The notes under the pieces: model-generated
Database searches by the model: none
What the model was told of the DNA's origin: nothing
Seen by the model: only the letters and a program-made list of their open reading frames with translations
Position numbers and translations under genes: made by a program
Shown: positions 21,579 through 32,605 of the stretch, in pieces
Layout: each line of letters opens with the position of its first letter
Numbering within the stretch: position 1 is the stretch's first letter
From: Micropterix aruncella
Lineage: Eukaryota > Arthropoda > Insecta > Lepidoptera > Micropterigidae
NCBI GenBank assembly: GCA_944548615.1
Contig: OX155951.1
Span: 21,278,648 to 21,342,647 of the forward strand
Reading direction: 5' to 3'
DNA length: 64,000 nt

Positions 21579-21658
21579 GCAATGATTTTAGTATGAAAAT
21601 GCTTTTGCATATCCTTATTGAAGGATATGCAAAAGCATTTTCATACTAAAATCATTGC
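21579..21658. repeat. Perfect 38-bp stem hairpin with 4-nt loop
   Basis: 21579-21616 is the exact reverse complement of 21621-21658, with the loop ATTG. It begins one base after the right target repeat of copy A. Nothing beyond the palindrome is recognised. Confidence 0.95.
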
Positions 21659-21689
21659 TATAGAATAGGGTGGCCCTTAGTTGCTCTTG

Positions 21690-21960
21690 GCGATTTTTAA
21701 AAATTGATTTCTATAATTAAGAATTACTTTCTATAAAACATTGATTTTGCTTGCAAAATAACAGGAACCGAATGGCAAAACCTTAACCTCATGCTTGTTC
21801 CATTATGTCACGTAATTGTGACTAACTTGTTCTAGGGTGGACGTGGCTTTGATAATACAATAAATTATTTAAACGCTGTAGTGAAATGTTAATAAAACTT
21901 ACCTTAAAATGTGGTCCTCGAAAAAAAAAACGCAATTCCATTATGAAATCTGCATTAAAA
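21690..21960. repeat. Dispersed repeat shared with 39170-39400
   Basis: Shares CAGGAACCGAATGGCAAAAC, GTTCTAGGGTGGAC and CTAAAATGTGGTC-type blocks in the same order with 39170-39400. Both copies border TTTA/ATTT-rich tails, suggesting the end of a retrotransposed element. Confidence 0.75.
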
Positions 21961-21989
21961 TTATTTATTATTATTTATTTATTCCGTAG

Positions 21990-22376
21990 CCGGCGATTGG
22001 GGAGGGGGTCATCCTCGCAGCCAATACGCTGCTGTCGGTGCCGCTGGATCTCGTACTCCATTCACGATTCGCTTCCATTCTTGACGATTTTTTGCCACGT
22101 CTCGTGCATCCCTAGCCGATAATCGTTGATTCTTAAGGTCGTCTTTAATGTTATTTAGCCAGGTTTTTTCGGTGCCGATCGCTTATTTCTCCATTCTGTC
22201 GGACGGTCTCGCCAAGAAAGTTTATGTGGCAAGCGATTATCGTTCATTGGGCAATCATGGCCGAACCATAGTAGCCGACGTTTTTGTACTTCTTCTTCGA
22301 TCGTTGTTAGTAGATCGCATCTTTCTCTAATGGTCTCGTTTCGAATTCGGTCGCGGAGTGAGACACCGAGAATCTA
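21990..22376 (-). pseudogene. RTE-like LINE, C-terminal ORF remnant
   Basis: Reading leftward from 22376, the minus strand encodes LGVSLRDRIRNETIRER, then RRLLWFGHDCP, and after a frame change WLNNIKDDLKNQRLSARDA and VAKNRQEWKRIV. These are hallmarks of the region after the reverse transcriptase in RTE-type insect LINEs. Frameshifts and the lack of the upstream RT show a 5'-truncated, decayed copy. An A/T-rich tail (TTATTATTTATT on the plus strand) follows its 3' end near 21965. Confidence 0.8.
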
Positions 22377-24640
22377 TTCATTTTAATCGATTAAAACTGA
22401 ACGTATGAACGAACAATTACGTTTAGACAAAAATATATTGAATGAATTTAGTAGAACGTCGAAATTGGAGGATCCGCATAATGCATTTTAGTAACAAAAA
22501 TGTTACGTTTAGTTTTATGCAGTGCAATATGCATAACCTCCAATGTTACTATTTAATTGGAGTCTCTACAGATGCACAACCTCCTATTTATTATTTCAAT
22601 ATGGTACTTTTTACGTTTAATATGTTAATGCATATTAGAGGATATGACGAGACAACATAGTTAATAATCAAGTTTTAATATCGAGCTGAAATTGGACTAC
22701 GGGCTTGTTCCGTCTCTTGCGTAGAGTTTTTTTAATAAGGTCGGAAAAGGGCGTTTAGGGTCCAGTTCGTTGTCGTTCATTTTTCATTATAACGGGCCGT
22801 CGAGCGTGAAAAACACGCGCTGATTCCTAAATGAAATAGCGGGTCGGTCGCCGCCTAAATTTGTTTCTTTTTTCGACGCAATCAAGACATGAAACTCTGG
22901 ATGGGGATGGTTTAAAGAGACGTTTAATCTTCATGCTACCCATGTGCCTATCCGTCTATTTACAAAATGAAACCTTGAAACCTCCCGGCCATAAAAAAAA
23001 CCTACATAAATTCCGAAAGGCGGCAAGAGGGTGTCGGCAGCGCCGTAAAGCCTCCCCTGGTGTAGGAAATTGTATTGACGCGGAGAGCATTCTCCGAAGG
23101 CATGTCGTAACGGATACCGCCGCATCGAGAAAGGTTTTGCCAAGAGGGCGAATAACTTTTCCAGCGCAGGCCGCAGACCATTTTGTAGTGCACGTATCTC
23201 GTCCGATCGGTTCTCACAGCAAATTATATGAAAGTGACGGATAATTTATGTAAATATACGCAACGCAACCGCTTGCTATACCGAGAATCATTAAACCTCG
23301 CGGTAAATAGACCGGTAGGCGCCGACAAACGTTATGAAACTAATATCGAACCGGATCGTTACTAGATTCGTCGTCTCTTATTAAGTACATTGAGGGTAGG
23401 GGTGAAATATGAAATAGTGCGGTTGCCTTGCCATTACCTTCTGAACGACCTAGAATTTTCCTTTTTATCAATGCATATTATAACGAGGATTTGTGTCAAA
23501 TCCTCTATAACCTATTTTCTAATGAGTTCATAGAAAATCATATCCTCTTATAACTTCACTGCTTCAGTGTCCTTTATCTAAATATAGATAGCCTTTAGAT
23601 ATAGACAAATTGAGGAATTTTAAAATATACCTTTTATATATACACAAATTGAGGAATTTAACAGTCGATTTTACAACGGTATTTATCTCATACACCTACA
23701 TATATTACATCGGATATTTATCGTGCATATGAGTTATTTATATTAGAGTAAATTATGTAATATCATATGCATATTCATAAATATATATAAATAAATAAAT
23801 AAATGTATAAATGTATAAATAATAACATATTCATAAATAAATATGGGAATAACATTAATATGTAACTTTCAGGTACCTCATTTTAGTTCTTATTGTTTAA
23901 TAATAATATTATGAATTTAATATTTAATATGTGGATTACAATGTGTAATGTAACATACCTGATCATATACATACGTTGTTTTTTCCAATTTTGTTTTGAT
24001 ACTTCCTATTGTGTGATTATTTTTTGTATAAAGTGCTTGATGACTATTAATATTCTTATAATAATTTTCTATTTTATATGTATACTCATGTACATGGATT
24101 CAGCTCTATTTTTTTTTTATTTTTTTTGTCTGCCGTGTAAAGCCGACTTTAGTCAACACTATTGTCGAATTAATATTTATGCTTTAATCGTTTTATATCT
24201 ACATTTAAACTGACGAATTCTAATATCCGATAATTAGCTTTAATTCATAATTCCTGCTTTTATTGTATATTCTGAATGAATAAATTGAATACTGAATACT
24301 GAATAAATAAATGACAGAATTCTACTAAAAGTCAAAAGTGATATAACTAGCTTCACTGCGCAAGAAGGCTGTCAAATACAGAGAAAATAATATAGCTTAT
24401 GAAAGGGTAGATAAAGGAGATTGACAAATACTTTTTGATAGCTGTATTGCTTTTTGATAGCTGGATTTAGGTATAAACTATGCAATAATTTGGATGTTTC
24501 CCGTAAACTATGTCACCGAAATTGTCATTAATTGTAAATAACCAAATCAAATATGATACACATATATCAACGATATTTATCATGATAAATATCAATGATC
24601 TATGAAATATTCTTCGCACCCTGTTTATGTAGTTTACTAG
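22377..24640. other. No recognised gene
   Basis: Upstream intergenic DNA of the uzip gene. The frame at 22861-23244 (127 codons) shows no recognisable domain. AT-rich simple sequence lies at about 23770-23835 and short TGAATA-type repeats at 24270-24312. Confidence 0.5.
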
Positions 24641-24910
24641 ACTTACGGTTAAAATATCTAACTGAACGGGAATCGCTCGCCGACTGGCCTTTTAGCGTCC
24701 GCTCCGATGAACGGGCGTTGCTCTTTGCATTGTTCCCTGCAGACGAGTTTTTTGACATGTAGCAGAGTACTCTTTACGCGGTTAGCGGTGAACGTTTGTA
24801 ATCAGGTGTCAGCAGTATAACATTGCATTCGTGCCGTGCCGGCACCGACACATCCGGAAAGTTAATTGCAGCAAACGGGATTTGACGATATCTTTTTTTG
24901 TTGTTCGCAG
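24641..24910 (+). promoter_or_regulatory. Probable upstream intron end or leader region of uzip
   Basis: Less AT-rich than the flanks. It ends in a strong acceptor (pyrimidine tract TCTTTTTTTGTTGTTCG then CAG at 24908-24910) placed directly before the ATG at 24911. This implies that a noncoding first exon lies upstream. Its position cannot be fixed from sequence alone. Confidence 0.45.
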
Positions 24911-25115
24911 ATGGGGACATCCTCTACGATGGGATTGGTCGTTACGGCGCTGGCGCTCTTAGCCGTCTCGTCGGTAGTTTGCGATAAAGGAGTGGGAATC
25001 CAGTCCAAATACGGTCAAATCATCACTTCTAGTACGCTGCACTGGATAACGGGGACCGGCGATCCGAATCAACTGACCAACGCCGTGCAAGGCGGAATCG
25101 AAACTTCACCTGAAG
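24911..25115 (+). CDS. uzip: Protein unzipped, coding exon 1
   Basis: First coding exon of a 491-residue protein completed by 25931-27201. The start is set at 24911 because a splice acceptor ends at 24910; the ATG at 24866 would lie in the intron. Residues 1-24 form a signal peptide (hydrophobic GLVVTALALLAVSSVV). They are followed by DKGVGIQSKYGQIITSSTLHW, typical as I recall it of insect protein unzipped, a secreted or GPI-anchored neural adhesion protein. The exon ends in phase 1 at a GTAAAC donor (25116). The Drosophila protein is of nearly the same length. The name rests on recall of the family, not on a search; the gene structure itself is well supported. Confidence 0.7.
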
Positions 25116-25930
25116 GTAAACTCATCATTTGGCGCGAATAACTTCCTGCCATTCTTTTACTGCTCGGCCTTCTGCGGCCCTCAAATCCTTCCAGCATTAG
25201 ATATTGTGTCCTTCCACGACATTCGGAGCAATTGTCTGTAAACACATTTCGAAGGCCTCTAGTTTCTTACAACAGGGTCTGAGTCGTTCTTTCTTATATC
25301 TGAGTGTAGCCTTCCATGTCATATAAAAAATGAAGAATAAATAGCACATTGCAATTCGTATTCTGAGGTGCAGTGAAGGGTTACGGCCGCAGTGAAGTTT
25401 CTGTATCTTAAGAAGTTAGCTCGAGAAAATTAATAGAATAGAATATAATAACTTTATTGTGCTATAAAAACATTACTAATGAATATTACATTGGTTGTAT
25501 AAAAAAATACAATTTATGCCAACCATTTTTATTCAATATTTAATTACATTTTTATTTCCTGACTGCAGTAGGTACCATTGCTCATTTAGGTAGCATACCA
25601 AGTATTTATAATGTTAGTTGTTCCAGACGCCATTGTCAAGTATTAAGCAGTCATTACTTTGCTTCTGTCTATGGATTTAAAATCATAATATATTTTCATA
25701 TACTCTTGCTTTTTTTTCAATCAGATATTTTTGCAAGTTGTAATAATGTTGTTGAGTAGAGCTTCTAGAACGTCGATATTACCTGCTAGTAGGACAGTAT
25801 CATCCGCATATCGAATATTATTGATTTTCTCACCATTTACACCCATGCCCTCAACTGCCTCTAGCTTCCAACTGCATTCTTCATCTTCGTTTGTTATTAT
25901 TGTTATTGTATTGATTATTATTTCCAACAG
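25116..25930 (+). other. Intron of uzip (815 bp)
   Basis: GT (25116) to AG (25929-25930), phase 1. It carries a minus-strand reverse-transcriptase fragment close to its 3' end (25724-25880). The acceptor is preceded by a T-rich stretch broken by A and G, so it is only moderate. Confidence 0.75.
25724..25880 (-). pseudogene. RTE-like reverse transcriptase fragment in uzip intron
   Basis: The minus strand reads EAVEGMGVNGEKINNIRYADD and then TVLLAGNIDVLEALLNNI. The YADD catalytic motif and its context are those of non-LTR (RTE-like) reverse transcriptases. It lies antisense to the gene and ends about 50 bp before exon 2. The flanking intron could be more of the same element but is too decayed to assign. 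Confidence 0.8.
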
Positions 25931-27201
25931 CCTCCAACTCGGCGAACCCCGACGAACTTCAAAGCAACGCCATCTATGTATGCCGCGCCCGACACAACGG
26001 CGTATTGGTCTCGGGACAACTCCGCTCGAAATACAAGAAGTGCATTGTATCACTTCACGGCGTTGTCCATCAATACGCCAAATATGAGATTCTGCAGAAT
26101 TTGGAGGAAGGCGCTTTGCTCAGCTGGATTCCGTGGGACAAATACACGCCGACGATTCCGACTGGCGCTGTCGCCAGCGGACAGGACGCCTACTTGACCT
26201 TCGTGGCCCGGCGCAAGGTGGACCCCGACAACAAAGGCGACGGCCGGTTGTCTGACTTCACTCATTTCCTCGGCAAGCTTGACTTGACCGAAGGACTCGG
26301 CAAAATTAAAGTCGTCAACGACTACGACAAAGAAGTGGAATATCAAAAAGGCGAAGTGCTGGTGGAAACCGAGCCGATTCGCTACGAGTTGAGAGAGGTG
26401 AAATTTAATTTCTACCGCAAGAGAGTTAGCCGCGATCCTCGCATTCTAGATAACACGGTTCTCGCGAATGGCGGAATGGATTCGGAGAATGTGGATTCTG
26501 TTTTGAGTTTTTCCTCGAATTTCCGCAATTTCTGGGGGCAAGGCCACGCGATCCTCACCGGCTTAAACACAACCGTGAAACTGGCGAACGGATCGGACAT
26601 CGACGACCTCAAATGGGGAATAGAAGTGAAGGGGGAGCGCAAGGAATTGGTACCGGTTGAGAGATTTTTACATCCTGGAACCGCTTGCAATGTTACGCTC
26701 AAAGGAAATTACACTGAAATGGACGTTCCGTACACTGGAACTTTGATCGCTTCATATCCTGACGGAAACACGAAATCCAGAATCATTTACGCGAATAAGT
26801 TGACGGTGGACATGATGGATGTCACTCCTGAATATGGCCCTATTTATTTTTTGAGCAATAACAGTTTGGTTCCGACGACGACCACCACGACTACCACGAC
26901 GACGACTACGACGACGACGACGACAACGACGACGACAGAGGCGCCGCTTTCAGAAGAGTCGTCGGAGGAGATGATTCAGCCGCCGCAGAAGATCTCAGAA
27001 AAGGACGGACCGTCATCGATACAGGACAAAGGCGAGAACCAGAGCATTATGTCGGACGGCAGCGGCGCCCAATCGCTGCAAAAGAAAGACGAGCAAATAA
27101 AGAAAGCCGGCTTCGGCGCTCCGTCGCGTGCCGCCGTTGCGACAGCGGGCTGGTTAGCGCCCGTCCTGCTCTGCGTCGCATTCAGGCAACGGTTATTGTA
27201 A
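25931..27201 (+). CDS. uzip: Protein unzipped, coding exon 2
   Basis: Continues exon 1 from phase 1 (residue 69) to the TAA at 27199-27201. Residues about 80-125 (YVCRARHNGVLVSGQL...YEIL) resemble a DM9-type repeat. Residues about 215-350 form a beta-rich region (YELREVKFNFY, FWGQGHAILTG, YTGTLIASYPDG) that I compare, with low certainty, to aerolysin-like folds. Five N-glycosylation sequons lie at N281, N288, N322, N328 and N378, and mature cysteines at 86, 106 and 321. A run of 21 threonines (384-404) suggests an O-glycosylated stalk. An acidic linker is followed by a hydrophobic C terminus (GWLAPVLLCVAF) before residue 491, fitting a GPI-anchor signal; the terminal RQRLL makes a transmembrane anchor possible. 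Probable role: cell-surface adhesion in the nervous system, by homology only. No internal stop or frameshift was seen. Confidence 0.72.
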
Positions 27202-28679
27202 AGTAGCTGACAGAAGCAACGTTACGAGTGATATTAGTGACTGTGTATAGAGTTGTAGGGTCTATGTTCCAAATGCGGCTTTGCTTCCGCGCGCTATTCA
27301 AAACCCTCGAAAATAAAAATAGCGATTGTTACATTGTTGCATTCCTTCTTTTAAAAAGTTAAAAACTCCATTCCACGAATGTAAGATAAACAAATATAAT
27401 GTTTTTGTATATAATGTAGTTCCTAAGTATTTATGGTAGAGATGGAGAGAAGGGTGCGTCGCGCCGAAAAGGATATGCCGCGCGTTGTAAATATTTTTTT
27501 TCGTATTATATCGCAAATCGATAAAGAAAATATTTTCTTAAATCTAGGGATACTATCAAACAGGCGTGGTTTCTCATCTACTTATTTAATATTGAAAAAG
27601 CACAAATGATGCCGCACCGTTTTTAATGGGGGATCTCTACAATTGGATGGATATACAAAGTAGTTTAAAAATGTAAATATTTGTCCAAAATGTATTTATC
27701 ATAGTTTATAAGTTGGCTTTCGCTTTTCTATCAGAATTTAGACTGGAAAATGAAACTTGTATATCGTTAAATATATCAGTAGTTTTATACTTTTTTTTCT
27801 TTTAAATGACCAGGCGTCACATATCGCTATTTCTTTACCTTTTCGTGTAATTAAGGGATTAACCCACCGAATACCGCCCGACAAATCAACATACATATAA
27901 ACCGTATTATTTAGGTAGAGAGATGAAACCTCGGAGCGGATCGTATGAGAGCGTTATTTTTGTACTCTATGACATTAGTTGTTTTACTTTCAGTAATATT
28001 TTTGGAAAATATACAATCATTTCAAACTAAATCAGGCCTTTGCTACTCGTTTATTTCTCGTGAATAAAAGATGTTCGTAGATAAAAATGTATTGTTGTAT
28101 TCGATGTTAATATCAAAATTTTAAATCTAATTAAAATTTTGCTTCTCGCATTTGATGCCAAACGTTTTAAGTGGCAAATAAATAGTACTGTTGTCTTAGC
28201 AGTTCAATTGTAATTATTGTAAAACTTTTTTGCTTTAATTGTTATTTTTGTTTGTGATGCGCATTTTTCGAAATACAAAATATAGATACTTCTATCATTT
28301 TTGCGAAGTATGTAAAAAAAATAATGTGATGCCGTATTTTCAATAGTTTTATTTCACCGAGTCACGAAATAAATTTGTAAATCTAAATTTGAATTTTATT
28401 TCGGAGCGTGGTTCCGGTTCCGGGGGTTCGTCGTTTCGGTTGTTACTTTTTAAATATTAAGAGGAGTTGCAGCGGCAGACGCTAACCGAAGAGGGGTGGA
28501 AAGGGGATCGATCGTAGGGATGCGCTTCGTTTGAGTGGATTTCATTTGCTTTCAGGAGATAAATTTTCTTGCGTAGGTATAGAAATGTCTTGAGCATCAA
28601 GGTCACAAAAACCAAGTACCTATTTAGGGTTCTTTAAGAAGCCGCAACAACATAACTCCAAGCTATATGTAGGGACATA
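27202..28679. other. 3' flank of uzip, no further gene
   Basis: AT-rich. AATAAA hexamers occur at about 27313, 28063, 28180 and 28368 and any could end the uzip transcript. No coding region was recognised. Confidence 0.5.
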
Positions 28680-28747
28680 ATTGGTGGATATGATCAGTAA
28701 GTTCAAGTATTTGGGAAGTTGGATGAATCAGAACACGAACCTCAATA
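28680..28747 (+). pseudogene. RTE-like LINE fragment, left part
   Basis: Reads ISKFKYLGSWMNQNTNLN, the conserved segment that follows the RT core in RTE-type LINEs. It continues in the same orientation at 29216 after an inserted block. Confidence 0.75.
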
Positions 28748-29215
28748 AATAAACGTCCGCGTTTTTTGATTTGAAATATTCATTTTTTTCGATATTAAGT
28801 CAAAATAAGGTGAAAAAATGAATATTTCAAATCAAAAATATTACAGTGTCTTTAGGACATAAAAAGGTAAGTTTTCACCAAATTTCGTGAAAAAAAAATT
28901 TTTTTTGCATAAGAAAAATAAAAAACCAAAAACTTGATTATTTGAATTTTTCACATAAATTTTGAGGTTATGTGAAAAAAGTGTAATGACGAAAGTTGTA
29001 GGTCTTGTCATTTAATTTTTTTTCATAGGACTTGTAGTTTTGCCGGAAATTGAGATACACCGTTTTTTACCCTTAAAAACTCACCCCCTTCCACTTCCCG
29101 ACCTCAGATCGCCCGTAAATTATTTTTCCTTTCATTTTTGTTATATTCTCGTCCTTTTTTAACGGGTTTCATCCTACTATTATTTTTTTTGGTTTAAAAA
29201 ATTATCGACCCCGGT
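28748..29215. mobile_element. Inserted block splitting the LINE fragment
   Basis: About 470 bp of AT-rich sequence without coding potential. It contains inverted repeats near its start (GATTTGAAATATTCATTTTTT at 28779-28799 against AAAAAATGAATATTTCAAATC at 28814-28834). It interrupts the RTE coding segment between the NTNLN and EMARS motifs. No target duplication was identified. Confidence 0.55.
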
Positions 29216-29740
29216 CTAATTGAAATGGCTCGCTCAACTATTTCAAAATGAACAAAGTTTTGTGTGATAGAGATCTAAGCCTCGACCTAAAGCTACGTTT
29301 AACCTGCTGCTACATTTTCTCTGTTCTACTGTATGGCGTAGAAACAAGGACTCTCAGACAAAACACGACGAAAAGGTTGGATGCTTTCAAAATTTGGATA
29401 TACCGCCGTGTCTTGAAAATCTCATGGCGTGACCGAGCCACTAATATTAAAGTACTGATCCGACTTAAGAAGAAGATGGAACTTATGAACACCATCAAAC
29501 CCGGGAAGATGTCGTACTTCGGTCACGTCATAAGCAACGACAAATACAAATTGCTCCAGCTCATTATCCAAGGCAAGATCGCTGGGAAAATAAGCGCCGG
29601 CAGGAGGCGGCATTCGTGGCTAAAGAACCTTCGGGACTGGTTTGGCTGCAGCACCACCTCGCTGTTTAGAGCAGCAGCCTCTAAAGTAAAAATACCTATA
29701 ATGTTGTCCAACCTCCGATAAGAGTGGAAGTCGAAAAAGA
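29216..29740 (+). pseudogene. RTE-like LINE C-terminal ORF remnant
   Basis: Open for 157 codons from 29248. It reads VLCDRDLSLDLKLRL, SVLLYGVETRTL, RRVLKISWRDR, GKMSYFGHVISNDKY and RRRHSWLKNLRDWFG, ending LSNLR stop. This is the C-terminal region of an RTE-type LINE protein. The RT core and endonuclease are absent and the left part is separated by an insertion. The frame after the insertion is intact, so decay is moderate. Confidence 0.88.
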
Positions 29741-31375
29741 AGAACACGTGCCATAGCTTGAAACGATGCAGTGATAAAGGCATACTCACCAAACGCATCT
29801 CGGCAACGTTGAATTAGGTAAAGCGTAGAACCATTGATTATAATGTTATTAGATTGCTCAACTCCACAGTACGATATGGCAGCCCTTCTGAAACGGCGAA
29901 ATGCAGGTGGCGCTGATAACACTGAAGGCCAAATAACATTGATAATGAATGTTTTTTTATAAATGACTGATTATAAAAACCAAATAATTTAACCAATGGT
30001 AACAATAATAACATTCAGTTATACGCGCCATCGATCGCATTTTATATATAGGCTGATTTCATCACAGAAATAATACGGAGAGATAGAATGCTATCTATTA
30101 GTCTATATGTGCGTTAAAGTGCGTAACTATCACTTATTGAAACCTGTATATGATTTTTTTTAAATACATCTTCATGTAAAAACATATAAAATATTAAGAG
30201 CTATGTTTTAAAAATTCATTTGTTATTATATTATTATTATTTTACTGTTATACTGTTATAACCACGTACTGTTTTAACCATGAGAGTCACGATATTGAAC
30301 ATAATAGGATTAATATTTTTTTGGAACTATGAGTAATATCTACATATTGCGTTTCGTAGCAAAAAATCCTGGTAGTTAAATTGTAGTACGACGTTGAGCA
30401 ATCTATATAATCAATGGTAGAACTAAAACATCGATAGCACGTTTATTTACACTGCAGTTGTATGACGTCGTCAGATTGAAAATACCGCCGTTGCATATGA
30501 AGTCGCCTGCAATAACCTACGCTCAGTAAAGCATGAATGGTATGGCGGTGTGCGCCGATAATCCGCTGTCATTAACTCAGACGCCGAGTTGGAATATTCC
30601 CAGCGGAAAACCATCGCCGACCGACGCCACAGCGCCGGTTTATCTATAATATATCTACCTATCTATTATATATACGAGTATATCCATCCACACACCATGC
30701 CAGGAAATACCTTCCAACATATTATTACCATCATTATCCGCGTTCACGACGTAACTGATACATATTACGGAACTTTACTGTAATGCCAGACTGGTAATTT
30801 TTGTTATGGGACTTCGTGGGTTGGGTTTATGCAGCGGTTCTATTATTTTGATGCGTCCAACAATATTGCGAGGGAGATAACGTTGGATATTTCTGCAATA
30901 CTTTTTAGAGACGACTTTTTGCGCTAATCGAGCCAATAATTCTAGTCTCTCGGCCTCGTAGTCTATTGGCCTCGAAGCGTCGCGCGGTGCCTTTTCTGGA
31001 CGATTTAATACAAAATTGACGCCGTATCACCGTAGCATCATGATGGCCGTATCATCAGTGTATGTCATGACTCCCCCTACCGAGTATCCAGTTCACAAAA
31101 ATCGTTTATATACATTAGCAATAGAGTACGTCCTAGAGTGCTACCCGCGGAACGTTATAATTATTAGAGCAGTTTCCTCTTAGTGTGAAGTAACTTGAAG
31201 TACAGAAAGTAGTAACCTGTAACTACAGATTAGCGCTGTAAACAGCTCGTTAGCATTCGGCTAAGGATCTCTTAATAGTTTTAACCTTAAATTAGCTAAA
31301 GCGTGACACTCTACCAGTCCAGCTCCCTCTCGGGTATTTTCTGTATAGAGGATCGGTCATCTTTCCGATGGTTGT
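29741..31375. other. No recognised gene
   Basis: AT-rich with no supported coding region. The first 100 bases are probably the 3' untranslated part of the LINE. Confidence 0.45.
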
Positions 31376-31760
31376 GAGGTGTTTGTTAAGGATAATAAGT
31401 CCTGTCATTAGTACTGACATTGTTCTTATTTAGGGTTTGCTCAGTTTAAGCAATGCTTCAGATATATTTGCGAAAAGCGGCTTTATGATTGCCTCGTCCT
31501 TCCAGGAGATTTGCTGCTCTCTGGCTGGTCGCTTTTTGGTGGCGTTAGGCAGTCTGATATGAGGTGTTTGTTAACGACAATCATTAGTCATTAGTCCTGA
31601 CACTGTTCTTATTTAGGGTTTGCCTTGTTTCGAGCAATGCTTCAGATATATTTGCGAAGAGCGGCTTTATGAGTACGTCTGTTCCGGGTGCGTCCCTCCA
31701 GTAGATTTCCTGTTCTTTCACCGGTCGCTTTATGTGGCGTTTTAAAAAGCAGTCTGATAT
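31376..31760. repeat. Tandem duplication, 185- and 200-bp units
   Basis: Units 31376-31560 and 31561-31760 both start GAGGTGTTTGTTAA and end CAGTCTGATAT. They share GTTCTTATTTAGGGTTTGC, GCAATGCTTCAGATATATTT and GCGGCTTTATGA. Divergence is moderate, with small indels. Confidence 0.9.
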
Positions 31761-32254
31761 GCCTATGGCCGGTTCTGGGCTAAGGAAGGGTTTAGATGAC
31801 CCTTCCTTAGCCTTAAAAATGGTTTTTCAGAAGTATGTATCTCGAACAGAGAACGATTGTACTTCTCTGATATTTGGAGAGAGCTGGTTCCATGGTCGAG
31901 CTGCATGGATAGAGTAGGAGTAAGCATAAAACGACCTATTATGACTAGAATGTAAATAATGTTATTCTGACTTGATCGGACTGAAGAACATGACTCCATA
32001 GCAGTGGTGAGACGAGATTATTGAGTACTTTATGCAACATGGATTAGGATGTGTAGATATCTGCGATTCGGAATCTAGAGCCATTATATACTATTAAGCT
32101 GAAACATGATCATATTTCCGCCGGTTAAACACGAACCTCACACAGATTTTAGTTTATATTTTTTTATGGCAATTTGTTTTGAATTGCACGTAGGCTATTA
32201 GGGTAATTTTATAAAGTACGATGATGTTAAAAGAAATTCTAAAATATTAACGAT
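31761..32254. other. No recognised gene
   Basis: Contains a short inverted repeat around CTAAGGAAGGGTTTAGATGACCC (about 31780-31812). A short minus-strand frame at 31763-31999 could be LINE-derived but cannot be assigned. Confidence 0.4.
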
Positions 32255-32360
32255 GACAATAAATTGTCTACCTTAAAACAGGCGGCCGCCTAGTTAGGTC
32301 TTGACTATTTACAATTGTAAAAAATGTAAATTGAAAATGAATAAATTATTTTAAAAAAAA
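32255..32360 (+). repeat. LINE 3' tail, copy 1
   Basis: Shares TGTCTACCTTAAAACAGGCGG, the CCTAGTTA block and the AATGAATAAATTATT-type tail with 37484-37575. Both look like 3' ends of severely 5'-truncated non-LTR elements. Confidence 0.6.
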
Positions 32361-32364
32361 TATA

Positions 32365-32605
32365 TTGTATAGTCGCTCTAGCCTGTCATATATTGCTTTG
32401 TTGGTATCGAGGTACGCAACATCAGTGTAGTCCAGGATGGGTACAATCTGTGTTTGCACTAAGGTTATGACTAATGTCTGTTTTACATCCGCTGGTAGGA
32501 TTTGTTGCAACCGTCGCAAGCTGTAAAAGCCTGAATGAATGCGATTACTGATTTAAGTGACTTGTGCCTTCCATGAAAGAGTATGGTCGATGTCCTTAGA
32601 GATAA
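32365..32605 (-). pseudogene. Jockey-like reverse transcriptase fragment
   Basis: Reading leftward from about 32600, the minus strand gives DIDHTLSWKAQVT, an in-frame stop, then SNRIHSGFYSLRRLQQILP, ADVKQTLVITLVQTQIVPIL, and DYTDVAYLDTNKA. This is the thumb region after the YADD motif in Jockey-type LINEs. The single stop and missing flanks make it a relic. Confidence 0.82.

Noticed and set aside
24866..24910. Upstream ATG extending the uzip first exon
   Set aside because: The extension crosses a strong pyrimidine tract and splice acceptor, and the signal peptide begins at the later ATG.
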